Part shown: positions 7,562 to 15,861 of the stretch, in pieces
Layout: the number at the start of each line of letters is the position of its first letter
Position numbering within the stretch: position 1 is the stretch's first letter
From: Deltaproteobacteria bacterium
GTDB lineage: Bacteria > Desulfobacterota > Syntrophobacteria > Syntrophobacterales > Syntrophobacteraceae
Assembly (NCBI GenBank): GCA_012517315.1
Contig: JAAYVE010000036.1
Span: forward strand, 1-44,561
Direction: 5' to 3'
Length of the DNA stretch: 44,561 nt
Notes under the pieces: generated by a model
Databases searched by the model: none
Told to the model about the DNA's origin: nothing
What the model saw: only the letters and a program-made list of their open reading frames with translations
Made by a program: the position numbers and the translations under genes

Positions 7562-8380
7562 ATGCGGTTCAAGGTGTTTTTCGTGGCTGTGCTCCTGGTC
7601 TTCTCAGGGGCGACGGCTCATGGCTACGTGACCCATTTCGACGATTTCGCCCTCACCGTGCCGCCGGCGACCGATTACACCGGTCCCGGCGGGGGTCGGT
7701 ACTACAACGGTTCCGACGGGGCTGGCGGCTTCACCAGCGGCGGGGCCTATTTCAGCAACAATTACAATGCATCCTGGGGTTCCTGGGACGGCTGGTCCGT
7801 CTCCAACACCACGGACACCACCACCCCCGGTTACACCAACCAGTACAGCGCCTTCACCGGGGGGGCTCAGAGCGGCACCCAGTACGGCGTCTATTACCAG
7901 CCCTGGATGGGGGGGCCCACGGTGAGCTTCACCTCGCCCGACCCCGTGACGATCGAGGGAGCCTATTTCACCAACACTACCTATGCGGCCCTTTCCATGC
8001 TCAACGGGGATTCCTTCGCCAAGAAGTTCGGGGGAGCCACCGGCGATGACCCCGACTGGTTCAAGCTGACCATCCGGGGGGTCGACGGAGGGGGAGGCTA
8101 CACGGTCAACTCCGTGGAGTTTTACTTGGCGGACTACCGCTTTGCAAATAACGCCCTGGATTACATCGTGGATGACTGGACCTGGGTGGACCTGGCCGTC
8201 CTGGGACACGTCTATGGCCTGGAATTCCAGCTCACCTCATCGGACATGGGGGAATGGGGGATGAACACCCCGGCCTACTTCGCCATGGACTCCATGAGCG
8301 CGGTGCCCCTGCCGCCCGCCGTCTGGCTGCTGGGCAGCGGGCTGCTGGGTCTGATCGGCATTCGCCGCAGGCGATCCTGA
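7562..8380 (+). CDS. DUF4465-like exported protein with VPLPA-CTERM tail
   Basis: A 272-residue exported protein. It has an N-terminal signal peptide (about residues 1-20), a Gly/Tyr/Trp-rich beta domain and a C-terminal sorting tail VPLPPAVWLLGSGLLGLIGI followed by Arg residues. That is the motif, hydrophobic helix and basic end of VPLPA-CTERM/exosortase substrates. The segment 'DTTTPGYTNQYSAFTGG' and the overall pattern resemble DUF4465, which from memory occurs in cobalamin-uptake loci of Bacteroidetes. GGGAGG sits 5 bases before the ATG at 7562; the adjacent ATG at 7559 is an alternative. It heads the operon behind riboswitch 2 and the GEMM candidate, so a corrinoid-binding surface role is plausible but inferred. 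Confidence 0.8.
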   Translation: MRFKVFFVAVLLVFSGATAHGYVTHFDDFALTVPPATDYTGPGGGRYYNGSDGAGGFTSGGAYFSNNYNASWGSWDGWSVSNTTDTTTPGYTNQYSAFTGGAQSGTQYGVYYQPWMGGPTVSFTSPDPVTIEGAYFTNTTYAALSMLNGDSFAKKFGGATGDDPDWFKLTIRGVDGGGGYTVNSVEFYLADYRFANNALDYIVDDWTWVDLAVLGHVYGLEFQLTSSDMGEWGMNTPAYFAMDSMSAVPLPPAVWLLGSGLLGLIGIRRRRS

Positions 8381-8409
8381 ACGGCAGCATACAGAAAGGG
8401 AACTTCCAG

Positions 8410-9219
8410 ATGAGACGAAACGTCATCCTGACAGTGCTGGCGGTCCTCCTGACCGCCATGAGCTGGGTGACCTCCGCCCAGGCGGGGCCATACGCCCCCG
8501 CAGCGGGACAGCCGGGCTCGACGGCCATTCACAAGGACGACGCCGCCTTTGTGGGCTGGGCCACGGGCTGGCAGAATTACATCGTGGGCACTTATGACAA
8601 CTCGACAACCCCTGTGGACAGCCGCTGGCAGACTCCTGAAAAGGCCCTGGGTAAGGCTGTGGGGGATTCCTACGACATCGTCACCCTGGGTAAGGGGGGA
8701 TCCATCACTCTGACCTTCGCGAGCGGTATCGGCGACGGGGTCGGCTGGGATTTCGCCGTTTTCGAAAACAGTTTCAATGACACGTTCCTGGAGCTTGGTT
8801 ACGTGGAAGTCTCCTCCAACGGGACCGACTTCTTCCGGATGTTGAACGACTCGCTGACACCCGGCCCCATAGGTGCCTTCGGGTCGGTGGACTCCACCAA
8901 CATCGACGGGCTGGCGGGCAAGTACCGTCAAGGCTACGGGACTCCCTTCGATCTGGCTTCACTGGCCGGGGTCAGTTCCTTTCTGGACATCCATAACATC
9001 CTTTATGTGCGCATCGTGGACATCTGCGGGGACGGCACCTACCTGGACAGCTCCGGGAACGTCATCTACGACCCCTACCCAACAACGGGCAGCCCGGGCT
9101 TCGACCTGGACGCCGTCGGGGTCCTTCACGCGGCCAACCCCGTGCCGGTCCCCAGCGCGGTCTGGCTCCTGGGAACCGGCCTTCTGGCTCTGATGGGTAT
9201 CCCCAGGCGGGAGGCTTGA
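8410..9219 (+). CDS. exported surface protein with VPLPA-type sorting tail
   Basis: A 269-residue protein with a signal peptide (about residues 1-25, ending SAQA), a beta-rich body and a C-terminal sorting tail VPVPSAVWLLGTGLLALMGI plus a short basic end. The segments 'GVGWDFAVFENSF', 'LELGYVEVSSNGTDF' and 'GFDLDAVGVLHA' resemble beta-sandwich cell-surface proteins that, as I recall, sit next to DUF4465 genes and btuB in Bacteroidetes. No enzyme motif is seen. It starts 29 bases after the previous stop and should share its transcript and riboswitch control. Confidence 0.8.
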   Translation: MRRNVILTVLAVLLTAMSWVTSAQAGPYAPAAGQPGSTAIHKDDAAFVGWATGWQNYIVGTYDNSTTPVDSRWQTPEKALGKAVGDSYDIVTLGKGGSITLTFASGIGDGVGWDFAVFENSFNDTFLELGYVEVSSNGTDFFRMLNDSLTPGPIGAFGSVDSTNIDGLAGKYRQGYGTPFDLASLAGVSSFLDIHNILYVRIVDICGDGTYLDSSGNVIYDPYPTTGSPGFDLDAVGVLHAANPVPVPSAVWLLGTGLLALMGIPRREA

Positions 9220-9259
9220 GAAACGCAAGAGGCAATTCGTGAACAAAGGAGACGGAACC

Positions 9260-10726
9260 ATGAGATGGAAAGGAAGGCTCAAAACGTTCGGAGCCGTTCT
9301 GGCATCCCTGCTCGTGGCGTCGGCCCCTGCGGGGGCCGGCCTGGTGGGAGGCACCGGCTACGGCGTCAATGAGCCCACCATGGACACAAGGACCGGCAAA
9401 TCCTATGCCGGCGGCATGGATGTCGTCTATGCCCAGATCGCCACGGGAACGGCCGCCGCCAAGACACGCAGCTTCTTGAAGTGCGAAGACGGCGATTGGT
9501 CAGGCAATTGGGGCGTCCAGGTGGCCATGTACGATTACCGGGGCAAGTTCGTCGGCACTCTGGGTTCGGCGGTCAATCCCTACGGCTCGGGCATGTACAG
9601 CGTCTTCGCCCAGGGACTCAAGGTGGACCCTACTCCCGACGGCGGCGGCAACCGGGCCGTCTGGTTCTCCATGACCGGGAGCGGAGCCGATGAAGGGGAC
9701 TGGTACACGGTGACCGTCAACCCGGACTTCAACACCGTGGTGTCCGGTCCCACGGCACAGTTCTCCCAGGCGGGGAATTGGGAGGTGGAATGGAACCCGG
9801 TGACCGGCCAAGGCTTTTTTGCGGGCAAGGCGACCGATGCCTGGGTGGAGCCCCATGCCATTTACATTTGGACGGGAACCAAATTGCAAAAGGTGGTGGA
9901 CGTGGGGGGCTATTCCTGCGGGTTTGCCTTTGACCCGGACGGAAACCTGTACACCGGCACCTACACAGATTCCGGGCCGGCGAGCCAGCAATACGTGAGG
10001 ATGTACACGGCGGCCCAGGTGGCTGCCGCTGTTTCGTCCGGCACACCCCTGACCCCGGCCGCCGCCGCCAATACCATCGCCATCCCCAGCCCCAACGGAG
10101 TTTATCTTGGGGCCAACGACCTGGAAGCCGATGTGGACGGCAACATCTACCTCACGGCCAACGGGGCCTGGGACGACACCTACCAGTCGGATGTGGGCTA
10201 TGTCTTCCGTATCGACGCGTGGAACCCGTCCAGCCCGCCGACCACCATGACCCGGATCGCCGCGGGAACCATGGACCCGTCCAATCCCGACTGGCAGAAG
10301 GCCATGGCCTTCGACGGCAGTTCGAACCTGGCGGAGGGGGGACATTACGACCCCACCAACCCTTCCCAGATGGGCAACCGGCTTTACGTGGACCAGGATT
10401 TCTGGTGGGGCAGCGGCGGGCCGGATGTGGTGTCCGGTTTGTCAACCAGTACCGACACGGATGCGGACGGCGTGCCCGATGCCCTGGATAACGCCCATCT
10501 CACGGCCAATGCCGCCCAGCAGGACGCCGATCAGGACATGTACGGCAACATCGCCGACGCCGATTTCAACAACGACGGCCTGGTTGGAACCACCGACATG
10601 GCGATTCTAAAGGCGAACTGGCTGGGGTCCAATCCAGTAGTAGATATGGACGGCAACGGCACCGTCGGCACTTCGGATTTCACTCGCTTTAAGAGCCGTT
10701 GGCTTGCATCTGCGCCGTTCTTTTAG
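9260..10726 (+). CDS. exported propeller-like protein with C-terminal dockerin-like module
   Basis: A 488-residue exported protein. The ATG at 9260 has AGGAG 8 bases upstream; a GTG at 9239 is possible. A signal peptide covers about residues 1-25. The middle has repeated Asp/Gly-rich blades ('CGFAFDPDGNLYTGT', 'DLEADVDGNIYLTANG') like a beta-propeller. The C-terminus carries calcium-loop repeats: 'TDTDADGVPDALDN', then two dockerin-type loops, 'DFNNDGLVGTTDMAILKANW' and 'DMDGNGTVGTSDFTRFKSRW'. It has no VPLPA tail, unlike its neighbours, so it may be held at the surface by protein-protein docking. A BtuG-like corrinoid-binding propeller is possible but unproven. Confidence 0.8.
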   Translation: MRWKGRLKTFGAVLASLLVASAPAGAGLVGGTGYGVNEPTMDTRTGKSYAGGMDVVYAQIATGTAAAKTRSFLKCEDGDWSGNWGVQVAMYDYRGKFVGTLGSAVNPYGSGMYSVFAQGLKVDPTPDGGGNRAVWFSMTGSGADEGDWYTVTVNPDFNTVVSGPTAQFSQAGNWEVEWNPVTGQGFFAGKATDAWVEPHAIYIWTGTKLQKVVDVGGYSCGFAFDPDGNLYTGTYTDSGPASQQYVRMYTAAQVAAAVSSGTPLTPAAAANTIAIPSPNGVYLGANDLEADVDGNIYLTANGAWDDTYQSDVGYVFRIDAWNPSSPPTTMTRIAAGTMDPSNPDWQKAMAFDGSSNLAEGGHYDPTNPSQMGNRLYVDQDFWWGSGGPDVVSGLSTSTDTDADGVPDALDNAHLTANAAQQDADQDMYGNIADADFNNDGLVGTTDMAILKANWLGSNPVVDMDGNGTVGTSDFTRFKSRWLASAPFF

Positions 10727-10799
10727 GCTTGCGGGCACAAGTGGGTCGTTCACTCGGTGGGAACAAAAACCAGTCATTTACAAGAAAGGAGAAGACCTC

Positions 10800-11441
10800 A
10801 TGAAACGTCTCTTCACCAGCTTCTGTTTGCTACTCCTTGCCGGTGTGTGTTTTTTGCCTGGGGGTGTCCAGGCAGCCTACGTCGATTTGCGGCCTGACGG
10901 GATTGCCATGACATCCGACGGGCAATCATACGATCCGGGTGACAACGATGTGATGCTGCAGGTGTGGGTCATGCCCTCGGGACCGGAAGATGTCACCCTG
11001 GACGGATGGGCCATCGACATTTGGTTCGACGCTTCCGAAACCCTCGACTATCAAAGGACTCAGAGTCAGAACATTCTGCCGGGGCCTAGCTGGTTCACTA
11101 TTACTTCGCCCGGTAATGTCATCAAGGATGCGTCTCCGTATGTCCAGAACCTTGAGGGATTCACTTTTGATCTGGAGACGATTCCTTTCACCCCTTCAGG
11201 TGTGCATATCGCCGACTTGTTCTTCACTTTCGATAGAGCCTCACTGGGTGCCGATGGACTCCCCGATTTTACTGTTTACTACCGTCCCGGCCAGTCCCTG
11301 CTTGAGAACGGTTCATTCGAAGAGTTCAAACCCGGCAGTATCGGCCCGGACCTGGCCCCGGTGCCCATCCCGGCAGCGGTCTATCTCTTCGGCTCGGGCT
11401 TGATCGGCTTGGTAGGCATCCGTCGGCGGATGGCGGCGTGA
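10800..11441 (+). CDS. cohesin-like exported protein with VPLPA-CTERM tail
   Basis: A 213-residue exported protein. AAAGGAG lies 8 bases before the ATG at 10800 and a signal peptide covers about residues 1-23. The body has short beta strands such as 'LQVWVMPSG', 'LDGWAIDIWFDASETLDY' and 'HIADLFFTFDRAS', a pattern reminiscent of cohesin domains. The tail VPIPAAVYLFGSGLIGLVGI followed by RRR is a clear VPLPA-CTERM sorting signal. It directly follows the dockerin-like protein gene, which suggests an anchor for it. The cohesin assignment is tentative; the export and sorting signals are clear. Confidence 0.75.
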   Translation: MKRLFTSFCLLLLAGVCFLPGGVQAAYVDLRPDGIAMTSDGQSYDPGDNDVMLQVWVMPSGPEDVTLDGWAIDIWFDASETLDYQRTQSQNILPGPSWFTITSPGNVIKDASPYVQNLEGFTFDLETIPFTPSGVHIADLFFTFDRASLGADGLPDFTVYYRPGQSLLENGSFEEFKPGSIGPDLAPVPIPAAVYLFGSGLIGLVGIRRRMAA

Positions 11442-11496
11442 TCTGGGCTTGACAGCATACGGCCCGATGTCGTTTCCTTTGCCGTGAGAAATCACC

Positions 11497-11526
11497 GGCG
11501 GGGCTCGATTCCTCGGGCCCTGCCTT
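11497..11526 (+). terminator. terminator candidate after the VPLPA operon
   Basis: An 8-bp stem GGCGGGGC/GCCCTGCC with one G-U pair is followed by TTTT. It lies 55 bases after the cohesin-like gene and would close the operon. Confidence 0.5.
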
Positions 11527-11587
11527 TTGCTCTGGGAGGGCTTCAACTCACTGAAGGGCCGACTCAGGCATGCCGAGGACTGGCGAC

Positions 11588-12292
11588 ATGCAGGTCGATA
11601 AAAGGAATGCATCTTTTGGGAAATGGGCGCCCCTGGCCGTGTTGATTGTGGCGGCAGGGGCTTTCCTGATCCACTTCCTGAACAAACCATCAAAAGAACC
11701 GCCTCAGGTGAAACCACCGGCTCAGTCCCGGTCAAAACCGGCCGACTCCGGGCCTTCGCAGCGGACCGGAAGGCAAGCGGCCCTCAGCAACAACGAGTCG
11801 AAGATGTCCTTCCATGACCCCGCCGACGACCTCAAGGAAGAGACCGCCAAGCGCATCGCCGCATTCGAGTCCAACGTGCTGTGGGAGACTCGCGCCAGCC
11901 GCGTCCGGGTGGAAACGCCGCAGCTTCTGGCCCTTTCGGGTAGGACCCCGGCCCAGCAGCCTGCCGGGTCCCAACCGGGTCTGGCAGACCGCTCGGCTTC
12001 CTCGGGGGCGTTGGAGGAGAGCGGCTCCCCCTTCGGAGGGCCCGGTTACGTGGCCTTCATGATCCGCCCCGAAGGCATGGCGGAAGGGGTTCACCTCACC
12101 ATGGAAAACATCGCGCGTCACTACTTCGAACAGTTCAAGGATGCTCCCCAAGTGACGGTATCCCTCATCGTCGGCGGAGGGGTCAGGGACAGGCGGACGT
12201 TTTTCAACAATGGAGACGGAGCGGTGAGCGCAGCGGGGGGAGACCTGACTTCGACAGACAGCCAGGATCAGGGCTTCCACGAAGCGAGGTAG
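11588..12292 (+). CDS. hypothetical membrane-anchored protein
   Basis: A 234-residue protein of no family I recognise. One transmembrane segment (about residues 12-31) is followed by a Pro/Ser/Lys-rich linker, a helical stretch ('LKEETAKRIAAFESNVLWETRA') and a C-terminal part ('GYVAFMIRPEGMAEGVHL', 'VTVSLIVGGGVRD'). The topology is that of a type II membrane-anchored periplasmic protein. ATG 11588 follows a GAGG; ATG 11570 is an alternative. Its end overlaps the convergent tadG-like gene by 25 bases. It may belong with the VPLPA genes or the Tad locus, or with neither. Confidence 0.55.
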   Translation: MQVDKRNASFGKWAPLAVLIVAAGAFLIHFLNKPSKEPPQVKPPAQSRSKPADSGPSQRTGRQAALSNNESKMSFHDPADDLKEETAKRIAAFESNVLWETRASRVRVETPQLLALSGRTPAQQPAGSQPGLADRSASSGALEESGSPFGGPGYVAFMIRPEGMAEGVHLTMENIARHYFEQFKDAPQVTVSLIVGGGVRDRRTFFNNGDGAVSAAGGDLTSTDSQDQGFHEAR

Positions 12293-13599
12293 AGGATGCC
12301 GGGTCCGCAGGGCGGCCCAAATCGCCCGTCCAGGGTGGTCTCGGCGGATTGCACACTCTTTTGGCCGTACAGCAGGATGGCCCTGTCTGCGATGATGCGC
12401 ATGCGGTAAGTCGTCTGTTTGGCGGAGTAGAAGGCCGGCACACGGGCAGTGAAGGTCTTTTCGGTGCGGTAGATCACCCCCTCGTGGAGGAAGTTGGCCA
12501 GGGTCGGCACGGAGCCGCCGATGGCCTGTCGGCAGTAGATGTAGGCCATCTGTTCGCCGGGCCCGCCCAGGGTGTGCCGGACCATGGGGTTGTCAAAGGT
12601 GAGGGGTAATTCCGAGGCCACCACGAAACCGGTGATCTGACTGCCGTATTCTTCGCTGATTCCCGTGATGGAGATGGAGTATTCTTCCACGGGGTGCTCC
12701 AGTGGTCCTTCCGCGCTGATGTAATAAACGGCGCCGCTGTGGTCCCCTTCGCGCAGCCCTAGAGCGAAGCCCTTGCCGTCGGCTTTCACGGCGTAGCAAC
12801 GGTTGCCGTCATATTCCAGGTAGTTCTGATCGGCCGGTATGCCCGTGTCACGCTTTGGGAAATCGCTCATGCGGAACACACGCCCCGATGTCTCGGCTTT
12901 CGCCCTCAAGGCGCTCCAGTCCACCGGCCGAACGTCCCGGACAGTCTCAGCGCCTTCAATGCCCGAGGGGAGATTCACGACCTCCCCCGAGGCCGTCGCC
13001 ACCGTGTCCCCGGCAAAATCCGGGCTCCCTGTAAACCGCATGTCCCCGTTGGCATGCATCCTGCCCATGTCTTGGAAGACCGGGTAGCCTGCGGGGAATC
13101 TTTCCCGGGTCTCGATATCGGGGTCGTCATCCGGCTCACCGCCGGCCAGGAGGCCGTACGGTTCCTTAAAGGCAATGGCGGAAGCGGTGACGGTCATGTC
13201 CCCTTCCCCCCCGAAGATGGGAACCAGGCTCTGCTCCTTCACCGACAGGGTTACTCTCACGGCATTCTCGAATTCGTCTTCGCCCAGTTCGTCGACGTGC
13301 CGGAACTCTCCACTATCCTTGTCGTAGTGACCCACCTCGGCCCATTCTTCGGGCGCCTCCCCTTCCGGCCACTCACCTCCGAAAAGGGTCTGCCTCAGTA
13401 CCCTGAGAGCCGTCTCGACAGGATCCCCGCACAGCTCCAAGGCCCCGGCCATGGCCGCCTCTTCCGCAGCGTTTTGATAGCGGTTTTTTTCAACGTAGAG
13501 GTGACCGGAATTCACGGTGAACGCCAGCACCGCCACGAGGGCAAACAAGGAAACGGCGGTGACGATGGCGACGCTCCCCTGTTCATCGGATAGAATCAT
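12268..13599 (-). CDS. tadG: TadG-like pilus assembly protein
   Basis: A 443-residue protein whose N-terminus ('DEQGSVAIVTAVSLFALVAVL', about residues 5-25) is the pseudopilin-like membrane segment of the TadE/TadG group. It is followed by a large extracytoplasmic domain that I cannot assign. TadG-type proteins are minor pilin-like components of the Flp pilus machine. The frame is open well upstream of the ATG at 13599, but family similarity begins there and a GGGAG site precedes it. It is the last gene of the Tad operon. Confidence 0.75.
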   Translation of the reverse strand: MILSDEQGSVAIVTAVSLFALVAVLAFTVNSGHLYVEKNRYQNAAEEAAMAGALELCGDPVETALRVLRQTLFGGEWPEGEAPEEWAEVGHYDKDSGEFRHVDELGEDEFENAVRVTLSVKEQSLVPIFGGEGDMTVTASAIAFKEPYGLLAGGEPDDDPDIETRERFPAGYPVFQDMGRMHANGDMRFTGSPDFAGDTVATASGEVVNLPSGIEGAETVRDVRPVDWSALRAKAETSGRVFRMSDFPKRDTGIPADQNYLEYDGNRCYAVKADGKGFALGLREGDHSGAVYYISAEGPLEHPVEEYSISITGISEEYGSQITGFVVASELPLTFDNPMVRHTLGGPGEQMAYIYCRQAIGGSVPTLANFLHEGVIYRTEKTFTARVPAFYSAKQTTYRMRIIADRAILLYGQKSVQSAETTLDGRFGPPCGPGILYLASWKP

Positions 13600-13691
13600 G
13601 GCCAGGCTCCCGCAAGCTAACATGCCCTGGCAAGAGACGGCGGCGTCCTCAAAGGGCCGCCGGAGCCTCCGCCCGTACCTCCTTCTCACCC

Positions 13692-13967
13692 TCAGTCCCC
13701 GTACTGGGATTCCATTTTTGCCCTCTCTTCCTTTTTCTTTTCCGTCATGGCCGGGATATAGCGCTTCTCGTAGATCTCCGCAGCCACTTTGCCGGGAAGG
13801 ACCATGGCGGGGGTCGGGTCCGCCGGGGCATCGGGGTTCAAGACCTGGGCGCTGAACCAGAGGTGGGTGCACTGGCCGTAGGGGGGGCCCGAGGGTCCCT
13901 GATCCGTGCAGCAACCGAAAAGACCCAGCAGGAAAAACAGGCTGAAGGCTGTGAAGAGTTGTCGCAT
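13692..13967 (-). CDS. small lipoprotein in the Tad operon
   Basis: A 91-residue protein with a short signal peptide ending in a lipobox (LFGC), followed by a 70-residue charged domain with a helical Lys/Glu-rich end. I recognise no family. Its ATG overlaps the stop of the TPR protein gene as TGATG, so the two are coupled. By position it may be an outer-membrane accessory of the Tad secretin, a TadD/RcpB-like role, but that is inference. Confidence 0.65.
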   Translation of the reverse strand: MRQLFTAFSLFFLLGLFGCCTDQGPSGPPYGQCTHLWFSAQVLNPDAPADPTPAMVLPGKVAAEIYEKRYIPAMTEKKKEERAKMESQYGD

Positions 13968-14830
13968 CAAGGTTTCTCCTCCGAGGCATCGGGTTTACCC
14001 TTTTGGGGGCTTTCTCCGTGTTGTGCCAGGTTCTCCCTGGCATCCCGGAGCGTTTCGTCCAGGTTCAGGGCGGCGCGATAGCACTCCACGGCGGCCTCCC
14101 GCTCTCCGTTCACGTCGTGCAGGACCCCCAGGTTGTTGGCCGCCGCCGCTGCGGAAGCACGCGCCTTCAAGAGGGCCGATGCCTCCTCGTAGCGGCCCTG
14201 CGCGGCCAGGCACAGGGCAAGATTGTTCGCGGCTGCTTCCAGGTCCGGCCTGAGGGACAGGCTCTCCCGCAGGTGCCTTTCCGCCTCGGGATACCGCCCG
14301 GACAAAAGCTTGGAGAAACCGAGATTGTTGTGGAAATCGGCCCTTGCGGGATCCAGTTCGATGGCCCTCCCGTAGGCTTTCCAGGCAAGCTCCCGTGACC
14401 CCGAAAGATCGTAAGCCAGTCCCAGTCCATTGTGGGAAGGGGCATGCCCTGCATCCCGTTCGAGGGCCTTGCGAAAGCTCTCCACGGCCTTGTGGTATTC
14501 CGAGAGACCCAAATGACATCTCCCCATGAGGTGGAACACCTCGCAGCCGCCTTTTTCCGCATCGCGGGCCTGCTCCAACTGCACCAGGGCCACCCTGTAC
14601 ATGCCTTTGGCCACGAGTTCGCGGGCCAACTGGAGGTGGTTCGCCTGGGGCCTTTCCTTTTCCCGTTTTTCCTCGTTCTGTGCCGAAGCCTTCTGAATCA
14701 TGGCAGCCAGCTGCCGCTCCTGGCTCGAGGTGTTGCGGACAGCGCACCCATGGGCCAGGAGAGCGGGTAAGAGAAGCATCACGGGCAGAATTGGCGGGGT
14801 GGTCCGGTGTTTACTTTCTCTGGGAATCAT
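13967..14830 (-). CDS. tadD: TadD-like TPR lipoprotein
   Basis: A 287-residue protein with an N-terminal signal and likely lipobox (LAHGC, near residue 29), then an Ala/Glu-rich helix and about five tetratricopeptide repeats ('ALVQLEQARDAEKGG', 'AVESFRKALERDAGHAPSHN', 'AIELDPARADFHNNLG'). TadD proteins are TPR lipoproteins thought to help assemble the Flp pilus secretin at the outer membrane. It sits between tadC and the small lipoprotein, as expected for a Tad operon. Confidence 0.8.
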   Translation of the reverse strand: MIPRESKHRTTPPILPVMLLLPALLAHGCAVRNTSSQERQLAAMIQKASAQNEEKREKERPQANHLQLARELVAKGMYRVALVQLEQARDAEKGGCEVFHLMGRCHLGLSEYHKAVESFRKALERDAGHAPSHNGLGLAYDLSGSRELAWKAYGRAIELDPARADFHNNLGFSKLLSGRYPEAERHLRESLSLRPDLEAAANNLALCLAAQGRYEEASALLKARASAAAAANNLGVLHDVNGEREAAVECYRAALNLDETLRDARENLAQHGESPQKGKPDASEEKP

Positions 14831-14922
14831 AGGCGTCCGCCTTGGTCGATCATGGGATCCTTCGAGCCTCAGTTTCGTGCTGCCAGGGGGACGAGAATAG
14901 AGCGAACCGCCCCGCGGCCGCG

Positions 14923-15861
14923 TTAAAAGACCCGCTCCAGTCGTTCCAGCATGTTGATGAGGGCCGGGCCCAGGATCACGATGAGGAGAGCCGGCAGGAT
15001 GAAGAGGATCATGGGGAAGGTCAGCTTGGTGGAGATTCTCGCACCCTGCTCCTCCGCCGCCTGCATCCGTTCGGTCCTGAGGGAAACGGAATAGACCTGC
15101 AGGGCCTCGGCGATGTCCGTCCCCAGCCGTGTCGATTGGAGCAGCACGTTCACCACACCTGTCAGGGCATTCACCTGGTTTCTTTCCGCAAGCTTCACGA
15201 ACACCTCTTTTCGGGGAAGTCCTCCCTGGATTTCCAGGAAATACTGGGCCAGTTCCCTGGAAAGGACGGGGGCGATGTCCTTGAGTTCCCGGCTGACCCG
15301 GTGGAGGGCGCTGTCCAGGCTGAGGCCCGCTTCAATACAGATCTTGAGAAGGTCCAGCACATCGGGCAGTTCCTTCCAGATCTTTTTGCTCCGAACAGAT
15401 GCCTGACCGCGCAACACCGCGGCGGGCGCATAGTATCCAGCCGACAGGGGCAAAAACGTGTACAGGAGGCTCTTCCCCCCCCACTCCCCGCCCCAGATCA
15501 ACCCGGCGAGGTAAAGAAACCCCAGCGCCAGCCCCAGCACGACCCGCAGTCCGAAATAGAATTCCACGGCGGGATATGCGGTGGCTCGATAACCCGCTTG
15601 CCTCATGGATCGTCTGAGGGCCGAAAGGGCGCCCTCATCCCTGGGAGCCGCCACCTGCCCCAGGGGCACCAGGACCCGGGAAACCGCCGCCTGGAACCAT
15701 TCGCCGGTGAGGAGGCGCAGGCCCCTCTCCCGCTCCGGCTCAAGGCGCCTGAGAAGAGAACGGGCCCGAAACTCCCTGTCCGCCCACCGGTAGAGGAAAA
15801 GGAACGTGAAGGTCACCCAGGCGAATGAAAAGACCGCTGCGGCAAGACTCAGGGGTTTCAT
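14923..15861 (-). CDS. tadC: Tad inner-membrane platform protein TadC
   Basis: A 312-residue type II secretion F-domain protein with transmembrane segments near residues 5-25, 110-130, 135-155 and 285-305. The F domain includes 'LPDVLDLLKICIEAGLSLDSAL' in the middle. With TadB it forms the inner-membrane platform driven by the TadA ATPase. The ATG at 15861 overlaps the tadB stop by 4 bases. A longer frame upstream is ruled out by that overlap and by the position of the first membrane helix. Confidence 0.88.
   Translation of the reverse strand: MKPLSLAAAVFSFAWVTFTFLFLYRWADREFRARSLLRRLEPERERGLRLLTGEWFQAAVSRVLVPLGQVAAPRDEGALSALRRSMRQAGYRATAYPAVEFYFGLRVVLGLALGFLYLAGLIWGGEWGGKSLLYTFLPLSAGYYAPAAVLRGQASVRSKKIWKELPDVLDLLKICIEAGLSLDSALHRVSRELKDIAPVLSRELAQYFLEIQGGLPRKEVFVKLAERNQVNALTGVVNVLLQSTRLGTDIAEALQVYSVSLRTERMQAAEEQGARISTKLTFPMILFILPALLIVILGPALINMLERLERVF

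Noticed and set aside
9260-11441. Dockerin/cohesin-like pair read as part of a cellulosome
   Set aside because: No glycoside hydrolase or scaffoldin repeats are present, and the operon sits behind a cobalamin riboswitch.
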